From contig NZ_JBOITN010000039.1 in the NCBI RefSeq assembly GCF_050717545.1, positions 35,132-99,131 of the forward strand: a stretch of DNA of 64,000 bases, in the 5' to 3' direction. This document shows positions 43,651 to 50,560 of this stretch, one piece after another; position 1 is the stretch's first letter; each line of letters begins with the position of its first letter. The position numbers were made by a program, and so were the translations under genes. The notes under the pieces were generated by a model that was given only the letters and a program-made list of their open reading frames with translations, was not told the DNA's origin and did not search any database. This stretch comes from Clostridium_AD sp050717545 (GTDB lineage Bacteria; Bacillota; Clostridia; Clostridiales; Clostridiaceae).

Positions 43651-44406
43651 TCAGTTCATTCCTATAAATAGAACTATAACTAAAATTTCAACCAATTCAT
43701 TATTAGCTCCTAAAGTATCGCCAGTAAGTCCCGTAATTTTGCTCTCACAAAACTTATTAAAAAGGAAACTAAAAATTAGTGCTGATACTATCAGTATAAT
43801 ACTTTGATTTAACCCTATTAATAAAGTCCCAAATACAATAGTTATAATTGCTGCAATCACTAGTCTTTTCACATCAATATTACCAATAAATATGTTCCCT
43901 GATCCTGTTTCCTTAGCATTTTTTCCTATAAAACATATAAAAACAACAGAAAATCTTGCAATTATTGGTGTAGCAATTAATATAAGTGGTAAATTTATTC
44001 CTATGACAGTGCTCACTGCAACATATCTCATCAACATATCAAAAACTACGGCTATAGTAGCATACGTTCCTACTGTGCTGTCCTTCATGATTTCTATTAT
44101 TTTATGTTTATCACCTTTAAACGAAAAGAAACCATCACAGGTATCTCCAAGCCCATCTACATGCAACCCTCCAGTAATAACTATTGGTATAATAACTACA
44201 AATACTGCTGTAATATTTATAGGCAGCACTTTTATCAACAAATAATAGATTAGCCACTGTACAACACCTACAAATAACCCAACTACAGGAAAAAATATAG
44301 ATCCACGCCTAAAGTTTTCCTTATCACAATTTAAACTTTTATTTATAGGTATCCGTGTAAAAAACTGAAAAAATAATAAAAAATCATTTATATATTCTCT
44401 TATCAT
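43651..44406 (-). CDS. cobS: Adenosylcobinamide-GDP ribazoletransferase (cobalamin synthase)
   Basis: A 251-residue membrane enzyme that joins alpha-ribazole (from CobT and CobC) to adenosylcobinamide-GDP. Seen: LLFFQFFTRIPI at the start, HVDGLGDTCDGFFSFKGD (metal-binding Asp-rich loop), a MKDSTVGTYA segment and GDTLGANNELVE near the end, with about six membrane helices. Two starts are possible. The ATG at 44406 matches the family start, but its ribosome site is 33 nt away across a hairpin; a TTG at 44433 has GAGG at six-base spacing and would add nine residues. I use 44406 and flag the alternative. Confidence 0.94.
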   Translation of the reverse strand: MIREYINDFLLFFQFFTRIPINKSLNCDKENFRRGSIFFPVVGLFVGVVQWLIYYLLIKVLPINITAVFVVIIPIVITGGLHVDGLGDTCDGFFSFKGDKHKIIEIMKDSTVGTYATIAVVFDMLMRYVAVSTVIGINLPLILIATPIIARFSVVFICFIGKNAKETGSGNIFIGNIDVKRLVIAAIITIVFGTLLIGLNQSIILIVSALIFSFLFNKFCESKITGLTGDTLGANNELVEILVIVLFIGMN

Positions 44407-44443
44407 ATTCGCTTGCGAAGGTCTCCCCTGCAAAGCTCACCTC
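44404..44443 (-). promoter_or_regulatory. cobS translation-initiation region with hairpin between SD and ATG
   Basis: On the minus strand GAGG (44440-44443) is followed by TGA, a folded segment (44411-44436: GCTT, GC and AGG pairing with CCT, GC and AAGC), GAAT and the ATG at 44406. Looped out, the SD-ATG spacing would be seven. The folded segment is GC-richer than its surroundings. It also contains the alternative TTG start at 44433. Confidence 0.45.
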
Positions 44444-44491
44444 TTTTCTAATAAAAATGTTCAAATTAATTTTAAAATAATTCACAATAAA

Positions 44492-45079
44492 TTAAATATG
44501 TATAATTGAATCAATATATAAATTACCATATTCATATTTTATAATACTTATATCTCCATTTTTACATCCAAATTTCCAAAACAAATCTATGTTTTCATCC
44601 ATGACATAACAATATATTGCCCTTATGACCCCCGCGTGTGCACATATTAAAATATTTTCTTCATCTAACTTTTTAATATGGTCCATAAAACTCTTAACCC
44701 TTTCACATAACTTTATGTAACTTTCGCCGTTAGGTGGCACAAATTCTTTCCAATTGTTTCTCCAGCACAAACATTCCTTAGGGTAGGCGGACTTAATCTC
44801 CTCATAAGTTTTTCCTTCAAAATCTCCAAAGTTAGTTTCATTTAATCTATTGTCTCGAATAATTCCTATTTCCTTTTTCCCTATCGCTAATCTAGCCATT
44901 TCCAAAGTTCTTACTTTATCACTAACATATACACCATCCAATTTTACATCATTAAAGAATATTTTAGCTTTATTTCCTTGCCTTACCCCAATTTCATTTA
45001 GGCCTACATCTAAATTGCCATAATAAGAACCTTTTTTATTTTCCTGAGTCTGACCATGCCTTAATAAATAAATATTCAT
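44492..45079 (-). CDS. cobC: Alpha-ribazole phosphatase, histidine phosphatase family
   Basis: A 195-residue phosphoglycerate-mutase-like enzyme. It has the RHG catalytic motif in YLLRHGQTQENKKGSYYG (His near residue 8), a NETNFGDFEGKTYEEI segment with the acidic residue, and a second His in ICAHAGVIRAI. It removes the phosphate from alpha-ribazole-5-phosphate made by CobT. Generic histidine phosphatases look similar; its place between cobT (23 bp upstream) and cobS makes CobC likely. AGGTGG lies seven bases before the ATG. Confidence 0.88.
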   Translation of the reverse strand: MNIYLLRHGQTQENKKGSYYGNLDVGLNEIGVRQGNKAKIFFNDVKLDGVYVSDKVRTLEMARLAIGKKEIGIIRDNRLNETNFGDFEGKTYEEIKSAYPKECLCWRNNWKEFVPPNGESYIKLCERVKSFMDHIKKLDEENILICAHAGVIRAIYCYVMDENIDLFWKFGCKNGDISIIKYEYGNLYIDSIIHI

Positions 45080-45102
45080 AATTCTACCACCTAAATTCTA
45101 CC

Positions 45103-46191
45103 CTACGGTATTTCTACGGGATTCTCCCTTATATCTATGTACTTTTTACTATCAAGTGTTGCATCCTCAAAAGTTCCCATATTATCCATTGTAAACAGCG
45201 CCGCCTCAATTATATTAAACGCAAGAGGACACCCTGACCCCTCCCCGAGTCTCATATTCAAATTAAGCATTGGCTTTAATCCTATTTCATTCATTATAAA
45301 AGTCGCTCCTGGCTCTGCTGACAGGTGAGATGCAAATATATACCCTATTACTAGAGGGTTTAATTTGTAAGCACACAGCGCCGCTGCAGAAGCTATAAAG
45401 CCATCAATAACAATAGGAACTCTGTTCTTAGCTGCTGCTAGAAAGCAACCACATAGTCCTGCAATATCAAATCCTCCAACTTTTGACAATACGTCAATAA
45501 CATCGTTTTTATCTGGCTTGTTCAATTGGATTGATTTTTTAATAACTAATTTTTTATTAATGAATTGCTCCTGCGTAATTCCAGAACCCTTACCCACTGA
45601 CATTTCTACTTCGAGTCCAGAAAAAACACTTAATATAGCAGCACTAGTGGCGGTATTTCCTACACCCATTTCTCCTGTACCAAATAAATCATAACCCTTA
45701 CATACTAAATCATCAATTGTTTCAATACCAACTTCTATAGCTTTTATGGTCTGCGCCCTTGTCATAGCAGGCCCCTTCATCATATTCATGGTACCGTATG
45801 CAATTTTTTTATTTATAATTTTAGGATTATTAAAATCAGCGTCCACACCTACATCTACAACGGTAATATCACTTCTAGCAAATTTTGATAAAACATAAAC
45901 ACCCGTAATTTCTTTTGTGAAATTATTAGTAACTGTAGCCGTTACACTTTTAGGACAATTAGATACTCCCTCCTCCACAACCCCATTATCCGCGCACAAT
46001 ATCACTACATTTTTTTTATTTATCTTATTATGTACCAATCCCGTAATTCCAGCCATCTTGGCTATAATATTCTCTATTTCACCAAGACTTCCTATTGGCT
46101 TTGTTAAACTATCAATTCTATTCCACGCCTTTTTTATAGCCTCCTTATTTAGTGGCTCTATTGCCTGTAAAGTACTTTCTAGAAGTTCCAT
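45103..46191 (-). CDS. cobT: Nicotinate-nucleotide-dimethylbenzimidazole phosphoribosyltransferase
   Basis: A 362-residue CobT that makes alpha-ribazole phosphate from a lower-ligand base and nicotinate mononucleotide. Family pieces: LTKPIGSLGEIENI, VILCADNGVVEEGVS, TGEMGVGNTATSAAILSV, GGFDIAGLCGCFLAAAK, SAEPGA and LNMRLGEGSGCPLAF. The length is normal. AGGAGG lies before the ATG. It is first gene of the cob operon; a promoter (TTGAAA-17-TAGAAT) lies about 135 bp upstream. No B12-riboswitch box is recognisable in that leader. Confidence 0.97.
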   Translation of the reverse strand: MELLESTLQAIEPLNKEAIKKAWNRIDSLTKPIGSLGEIENIIAKMAGITGLVHNKINKKNVVILCADNGVVEEGVSNCPKSVTATVTNNFTKEITGVYVLSKFARSDITVVDVGVDADFNNPKIINKKIAYGTMNMMKGPAMTRAQTIKAIEVGIETIDDLVCKGYDLFGTGEMGVGNTATSAAILSVFSGLEVEMSVGKGSGITQEQFINKKLVIKKSIQLNKPDKNDVIDVLSKVGGFDIAGLCGCFLAAAKNRVPIVIDGFIASAAALCAYKLNPLVIGYIFASHLSAEPGATFIMNEIGLKPMLNLNMRLGEGSGCPLAFNIIEAALFTMDNMGTFEDATLDSKKYIDIRENPVEIP

Positions 46192-46324
46192 TTGTTTAGC
46201 CTCCTAACAATCTATCTAATCTCATCATAAAATTTTAACGTAGCGCAAAGGAAAGATTATAACTATATTATTATTCTTTATTTTCCTATAATAAGAATAT
46301 TTTAATTAAACACGCCTTCATAAT

Positions 46325-46353
46325 ATTCTATTCTAAAGAGAATTTTTTTTCAA
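46325..46353 (-). promoter_or_regulatory. Candidate sigma-A promoter of the cob operon
   Basis: On the minus strand: TTGAAA (46348-46353), a 17-bp spacer and TAGAAT (46325-46330). The leader before cobT is about 130 nt, AT-rich, with one weak stem. The remaining part of the 317-bp gap 46192-46508 holds only the terminator of the DUF3892 gene. Confidence 0.5.
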
Positions 46354-46441
46354 GGATTGCAAAAATTTATTTTAAGTAGTTAATCTAAAACAAAGCATTA
46401 ATTATTAACCCTTCCCCTTAAACTTAAAAGATAAATAGTTA

Positions 46442-46474
46442 AAACAAAAAAACAAGAACAATTAAATGTCCTTG
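46442..46474 (-). terminator. Intrinsic terminator of the DUF3892 gene
   Basis: On the minus strand CAAGGACA and TGTTCTTG pair (two G-U pairs) around TTTAAT, followed by TTTTTTTGTTTT. It lies 35 bp after the stop codon. Confidence 0.8.
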
Positions 46475-46508
46475 CCTTTAAGTATTGTGCAGTTATTAAT
46501 GTTTTTTA

Positions 46509-46769
46509 TTAATTTATATCATTATCGTCAATAACTGGCAAACTATCTAAGTTATTAGCCTTATTTTGATCTGGTAGACTTCTTAAGAATTCTTCACCTT
46601 TTTTTGATGTTGAGACAGAAACTCCACTTATATTCCCCTGTTTCGAAAGCAACACAGCTTGTTCTTTAGAAACTATCTCTCCGTTTTCAAGTTCATATGC
46701 CGTGATTTCTCCTTGACTATCCTTAGCCACTCTACTAATAACATGTGTTGAATTTTGGTTTTTATTCAT
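46509..46769 (-). CDS. DUF3892-domain protein
   Basis: An 86-residue soluble protein. The pieces THVISRVAKDSQGEITAYEL, then ENGEIVSKEQAVLLSKQG and VSTSKKGEEFLRSLPD match DUF3892, a small beta-rich family of unknown function. No cysteines, signal or membrane helix. AAGG lies ten bases before the ATG at 46769; the frame opens ten codons earlier without a better site. It is a single gene with its own terminator and is divergent from the metal ABC transporter. Confidence 0.88.
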   Translation of the reverse strand: MNKNQNSTHVISRVAKDSQGEITAYELENGEIVSKEQAVLLSKQGNISGVSVSTSKKGEEFLRSLPDQNKANNLDSLPVIDDNDIN

Positions 46770-46941
46770 AATAACACTACCTTTCTTATTTAAATGCATA
46801 GACTAAGCATTTTTATTGAAATATACTTAAGCATTATTAAGTATGCTATAAAATAAAGTATCATCATATTTAGTTTTACCAATTTTATAAATTTTATGAG
46901 ATATATTATATGAATATTTGTCAATAATATGGAGAGAGTTA

Positions 46942-47010
46942 TTGCAAGTTATTCGCATTTAGGTGTATACTATTTGTTGCTACTATTATTAGTTAGAATA
47001 ATGATTATAC
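46942..47010 (+). promoter_or_regulatory. Promoter and Fur/Zur-like box upstream of metal ABC transporter
   Basis: TTGCAA (46942-46947), an 18-bp spacer and TATACT (46966-46971) form a promoter. GAATAATGATTATAC (46996-47010) lies just downstream; it matches 10 of 14 positions of the TGATAAT-N-ATTATCA Fur/Zur/PerR-type dyad. Repression by a Fur-family protein under metal sufficiency is inferred. Confidence 0.5.
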
Positions 47011-47076
47011 GATATTTCATAATTAATTCTAAAATAAACAGTAGTTCTTAATCAGGAAATTATAAGGAGGATTTAA

Positions 47077-47736
47077 ATGATTGACATAAAGAACTTATGT
47101 TTTACATATACAAATTCAAAGGCCTACATACTAGATAATGTTAACCTTAAAATCAAAAAAGGTAGCTATGTATCAATTTTAGGTGAAAATGGTAGTGCTA
47201 AAAGTACTTTAGTTAAACTAATATTGAATTTATTAAAACCTAATAGTGGCGAAATTGTCATACTTACATCGAGAATAGCATATGTAGCACAAAAAGTTGA
47301 AAATTTTAATGCACAATTTCCTATAACGGTTTATGAGATGCTAAATTGCCATAGACGGGTACTAAAACTTAAAGATAAAAATCTTATTATAAAAAGTTTA
47401 CAAGCTGTAGGCATGGAGGCATATTGCCATACTCTTATTGGGAATCTTTCTGGAGGTCAGCAGCAAAAAATATTCATTGCTAGAAGTTTAATAGGTGACC
47501 CCGAGCTACTTATTCTAGATGAACCCTCCACCGGTATAGACGTACAAAGCATGGAAGATATATATGGTATTATTAAAGGATTAAATGTTAACCTAGGTAT
47601 TACAGTTATTTCTGTTGAACATAACATAAAAGCGGCCCTTGAGAATTCAACTGATATTTTTGAAATGACTAACGGTAATGGAATACTTTACACTATAAAT
47701 GATTATTTAAATAAATCAGCTAAAGAAAGGGGGTAA
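47077..47736 (+). CDS. znuC: Zinc/manganese-type ABC transporter, ATP-binding protein
   Basis: A 219-residue ABC ATPase. Walker A is LGENGSAKSTLVKL, with Ala in place of the usual Gly before Lys, as in several Zn and Mn importers; the signature is NLSGGQQQKIFIARSL and Walker B is LLILDEPSTGID, followed by the switch His in SVEHNI. With the adjacent permease it forms a ZnuBC/AdcBC-type importer. AAGGAGG precedes the ATG. The permease gene starts nine bp after its stop codon. No substrate-binding lipoprotein gene lies in the window. Confidence 0.88.
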   Translation: MIDIKNLCFTYTNSKAYILDNVNLKIKKGSYVSILGENGSAKSTLVKLILNLLKPNSGEIVILTSRIAYVAQKVENFNAQFPITVYEMLNCHRRVLKLKDKNLIIKSLQAVGMEAYCHTLIGNLSGGQQQKIFIARSLIGDPELLILDEPSTGIDVQSMEDIYGIIKGLNVNLGITVISVEHNIKAALENSTDIFEMTNGNGILYTINDYLNKSAKERG

Positions 47737-47745
47737 AATCATTTT

Positions 47746-48543
47746 ATGTTTGAATATGGTTTTATGCAAAATGCTTTAATTGCATCAGTTTTAATTTCTA
47801 TTTTATTCCCAATCGTAGGTGTTTTTCTTGTACTAAAAAGATATTCCATGATGGGTGATACTATGTCACATGCCTCCTTCGCAGGAGTTGCTATCGGCTT
47901 AATTCTTGGATATAATCCTATAATTTGTGCTTTTATTTTTACAGCTCTATGTGGCTTATCCATTGAATTTTTAAGAGATTATTATAAAAAATACGCAGAA
48001 TTGATTTTGGCTATTATACTTACCTTTAGTGTGGGTATTGGAATAACTCTAGTAAGTACAGGTAAAGCAGGTGCTAACGTTAATTCTTATCTATTTGGAA
48101 GCATTCTGACTGTTACAAAAACAGATTTATACATAATGCTTGTTCTTAGTATTATTTCTATAATAACTTTATTTTCTTTATATAACCAATTGTTATATAT
48201 TACTTTTGATGAAGAGGGTGCTAAGGTTTCTGGTGTAAAAGTTAAGGTAATAAATTATGTTTTTGCTCTACTTGTAGGGGCTACTATTTCAGTCTCACTA
48301 AGAATACTTGGAATACTTGTTATGTCCTCAATGATAGCTTTACCTGTGGCTACATCACTGCAGCTAAATAAGGGCTTTAAACATACTCTAATTTGCTCAA
48401 TAATGTTTGGATTTATCGACATAATTTTAGGACTTATTCTATCTTACTACATAAACTGTGCCCCTGGAGGAACTATAGCTCTAACTTCCGTATTTGTCTT
48501 AGTTTTTGTAATTGGAATCAAAAAATTATTATCTAAAGTTTAA
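47746..48543 (+). CDS. znuB: Zinc/manganese-type ABC transporter, permease
   Basis: A 265-residue permease of the ABC-3 family with about eight membrane helices. It has the family pieces GVFLVLKRYSMMGDTMSHAS, FAGVAIGLILG, LVSTGKAGANVNSYLFGSIL and LRILGILVMSSMIALPVATS. It would import Zn2+ or Mn2+ with the ATPase encoded just upstream (nine-bp gap) and a binding protein from elsewhere. GGGGG lies 12 bases before the ATG. Which metal is carried is not visible. Confidence 0.9.
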   Translation: MFEYGFMQNALIASVLISILFPIVGVFLVLKRYSMMGDTMSHASFAGVAIGLILGYNPIICAFIFTALCGLSIEFLRDYYKKYAELILAIILTFSVGIGITLVSTGKAGANVNSYLFGSILTVTKTDLYIMLVLSIISIITLFSLYNQLLYITFDEEGAKVSGVKVKVINYVFALLVGATISVSLRILGILVMSSMIALPVATSLQLNKGFKHTLICSIMFGFIDIILGLILSYYINCAPGGTIALTSVFVLVFVIGIKKLLSKV

Positions 48544-48554
48544 TGTATAATATA

Positions 48555-48583
48555 TTGACATTACGTAGTGATAAATATATAAT
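48555..48583 (+). promoter_or_regulatory. Consensus sigma-A promoter for T-box transcript
   Basis: TTGACA (48555-48560), a 17-bp spacer and TATAAT (48578-48583): a perfect match to the consensus, about 40 bp before the T-box stem I. Confidence 0.85.
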
Positions 48584-48621
48584 ATTAATAAGTTTTAAAA
48601 AATTATAATATTTCTAAAAGT

Positions 48622-48926
48622 GATGAAAGAAATAAAAATACCGAGTTTCTATCCACAGAGAACTAACATTTGGTGAAAGTTAGTGTTAGTTAGGTATAAT
48701 GATCCCTCTTGAGCGCCAATTTCAAAGATTTATTCTGTAGATGAGGCCGGTTGTCACCGTTATATGACTAAAGTTAAGTAAACTATTAGTGTACTATACA
48801 AAATTTACTTTGACTTGAATAATGAGGTAATTTAATAAATTACAAATTAGGGTGGTATCACGTAAAATATAATCTTTCGTCCCTATGAATATATAAATAT
48901 ATTCATAGGGACGAAAGATTTTTTTA
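48622..48926 (+). ncRNA. T-box leader controlling the sodium symporter
   Basis: The leader has the AG-box (CCACAGAGAAC, near 48652), the GGTGAAAG motif (48672-48679), a 3-prime stem I segment CCCTCTTGAGC, the T-box core AGGGTGGTATCACG (48849-48862) and an intrinsic terminator. That terminator is a stem of more than 20 bp, ATCTTTCGTCCCTATGAAT and complement at 48871-48920, followed by seven T. Uncharged tRNA would bind and stop terminator formation. The specifier codon is uncertain; ATC (Ile) at 48702-48704 fits best by spacing, GAT is the alternative. Confidence 0.92.
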
Positions 48927-49009
48927 TTATAATGTTTTTAAAGACTTTACGATGATTTCAAAACTTAAAATTTACAAAAATATGTTAAAAAAAGGTAGGT
49001 AGACTAATA

Positions 49010-50359
49010 ATGAAAAGAGATAATTTTGGTTCAAGATTTGGTGTTTTAGCAGCCGCCGCTGGTTCAGCTGTAGGTTTAGGCAACATATGGAAATTTCCTT
49101 ATATAACCGGCAAAAACGGAGGTGCCGCTTTCATTTTAGTATACCTAGCATGTATACTATTAATAGGTCTTCCTGTAATGATTTCCGAATTTGTTTTAGG
49201 TAGGAAAACGCAAGTTAATGCCATCGCTGCATTTAAACAAATTGAGCCTAAAAAGCCTTGGTACTTAACAGGTGTTTTATCGGTTTCCACTGCATTTATA
49301 ATATTATCTTTTTATTCTATAATTGCAGGATGGGTTTTTTCATATATTGGCAGGTCAGCTATGGGAACTTTAATAACTGTACCTCCTGATAAATTAACTG
49401 ATTACTTTGGAAATATTGCAAGTAATCCAATTGAGCCATTACTCGGAAGTTTTTTAGTTTTAGCACTAACATCTTTAGTTGTAATTTTAGGAGTTAAAAG
49501 TGGAGTTGAAAAATACAGCAAAATATTAATGCCACTATTGTTTTTTATAATCGTTATATTAATGTTTAGATCTTTGACATTAGATGGCGCTTCAAAAGGT
49601 GTTGAATTTCTGTTTAAACCAGATTTTTCATTACTAACTACTAAAGGAGTATTAGAAGCTTTAGGTCATGCTTTCTATTCTCTAAGCCTTGGCATGGGCA
49701 TAATACTTACATACGGAAGTTATATTGATAAAAAGGTAAACATTGTTTCCTTGGCAATTCAAGTAACTATTGCCGATACTCTAATTGCTTTAATGGCAGG
49801 CCTAGTAATTTTCCCAGCAGTATTCGCGTATGGACTAGAACCAACCTCAGGTCCATCCTTAATATTCATAACTCTTCCCGCAGTATTTAAGGCTATGCCT
49901 TTCGGAGCAGTTTTTGAAACTTTATTTTTTCTTTTAGTTGGTATTGCCGCTATAACTTCAACAATTTCTCTTTTAGAGGTTATTGTATCTTTCTTTACAG
50001 AAAAATATAATGCTTCAAGAAAGAAAGTCACTATTTTAACCGCCTTATCAGTTTTTGCTGTATCAATACCAAGTACTTTATCTTTTGGAGTTTGGAGTGA
50101 TATCAAAATATTTGGTAAAAACTTTTTCGATCTCTTTGACTTTGTTGCCTCTAATATCTTCTTACCCACGGCTGGAATATTGATATGTATTTTTGTTGGT
50201 TGGGTTTGGGGTAGTAAAAATGCAGTTAAAGAAATTACAAGCAATGGATTATATTCATTTAAAGTTGAAAAACTTTATAGCTTCATAATTAAATTTGTTG
50301 CCCCTGTTTCTATAGGTATAATATTATTATACTCTACAGGAATTATTAATTTAGGTTAA
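49010..50359 (+). CDS. Sodium-dependent neurotransmitter-symporter-family amino-acid transporter
   Basis: A 449-residue SNF/NSS transporter with 11-12 membrane helices. The helix-1 signature is GVLAAAAGSAVGLGNIWKF (residues about 11-29, with the Na+ and substrate site), followed by PYITGKNGGAAF and SEFVLGRK; ALGHAFYSLSLGMGIILTYG is the helix-6 segment. Members carry Trp, Tyr, Leu, Met or other amino acids with Na+. The T-box leader ties it to starvation for one amino acid, but the specifier is not settled. AAGGTAGG lies before the ATG. It is a single gene; the dispersed repeat begins at its stop codon. Confidence 0.94.
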   Translation: MKRDNFGSRFGVLAAAAGSAVGLGNIWKFPYITGKNGGAAFILVYLACILLIGLPVMISEFVLGRKTQVNAIAAFKQIEPKKPWYLTGVLSVSTAFIILSFYSIIAGWVFSYIGRSAMGTLITVPPDKLTDYFGNIASNPIEPLLGSFLVLALTSLVVILGVKSGVEKYSKILMPLLFFIIVILMFRSLTLDGASKGVEFLFKPDFSLLTTKGVLEALGHAFYSLSLGMGIILTYGSYIDKKVNIVSLAIQVTIADTLIALMAGLVIFPAVFAYGLEPTSGPSLIFITLPAVFKAMPFGAVFETLFFLLVGIAAITSTISLLEVIVSFFTEKYNASRKKVTILTALSVFAVSIPSTLSFGVWSDIKIFGKNFFDLFDFVASNIFLPTAGILICIFVGWVWGSKNAVKEITSNGLYSFKVEKLYSFIIKFVAPVSIGIILLYSTGIINLG

Positions 50360-50384
50360 ATCATCACCTGCGGAGCTGCAGTAT
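50357..50384 (+). repeat. Short GC-rich dispersed repeat, copy B
   Basis: Reads TAAATCATC, AC, CTGCGGAGCTGCA, GTAT and begins with the transporter stop codon, exactly like copy A at the carbonic anhydrase stop codon. It differs from copy A at only four of 28 positions. Confidence 0.55.
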
Positions 50385-50397
50385 TAATAATCACTAA

Positions 50398-50442
50398 AAT
50401 AAAAGCTATAGGGGACATCTTTTCTGTCTCCTATAGCTTTTA
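50398..50442. terminator. Inverted repeat after symporter gene
   Basis: ATAAAAGCTATAGGGGACA pairs with TGTCTCCTATAGCTTTTAT (one G-U pair) with a loop of about seven bases. It stands 40 bp after the transporter stop codon and probably terminates it, although the T-tract is short. Confidence 0.7.
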
Positions 50443-50518
50443 TAAACTATATGATGTTTATCCGCTGGCTTTCCACAGACTTCACACATAAACAATATTC
50501 TGCCCCCTTTACTCAAAA

Positions 50519-50555
50519 TGAGGCAAAACAACTATTAATTGTTTTGCCTCATAAT
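50519..50555. terminator. Intrinsic terminator of the S1 gene
   Basis: TGAGGCAAAACAA and TTGTTTTGCCTCA form a 13-bp stem with a seven-base loop, with T-rich sequence on both sides. It serves the minus-strand S1 gene that ends at 50561. Confidence 0.85.
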
Positions 50556-50560
50556 TTTTA

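Noticed and set aside
46192..46508. Possible B12 riboswitch before cobT
   Set aside because: No B12-box or multi-stem layout; the leader after the promoter is only about 130 nt.
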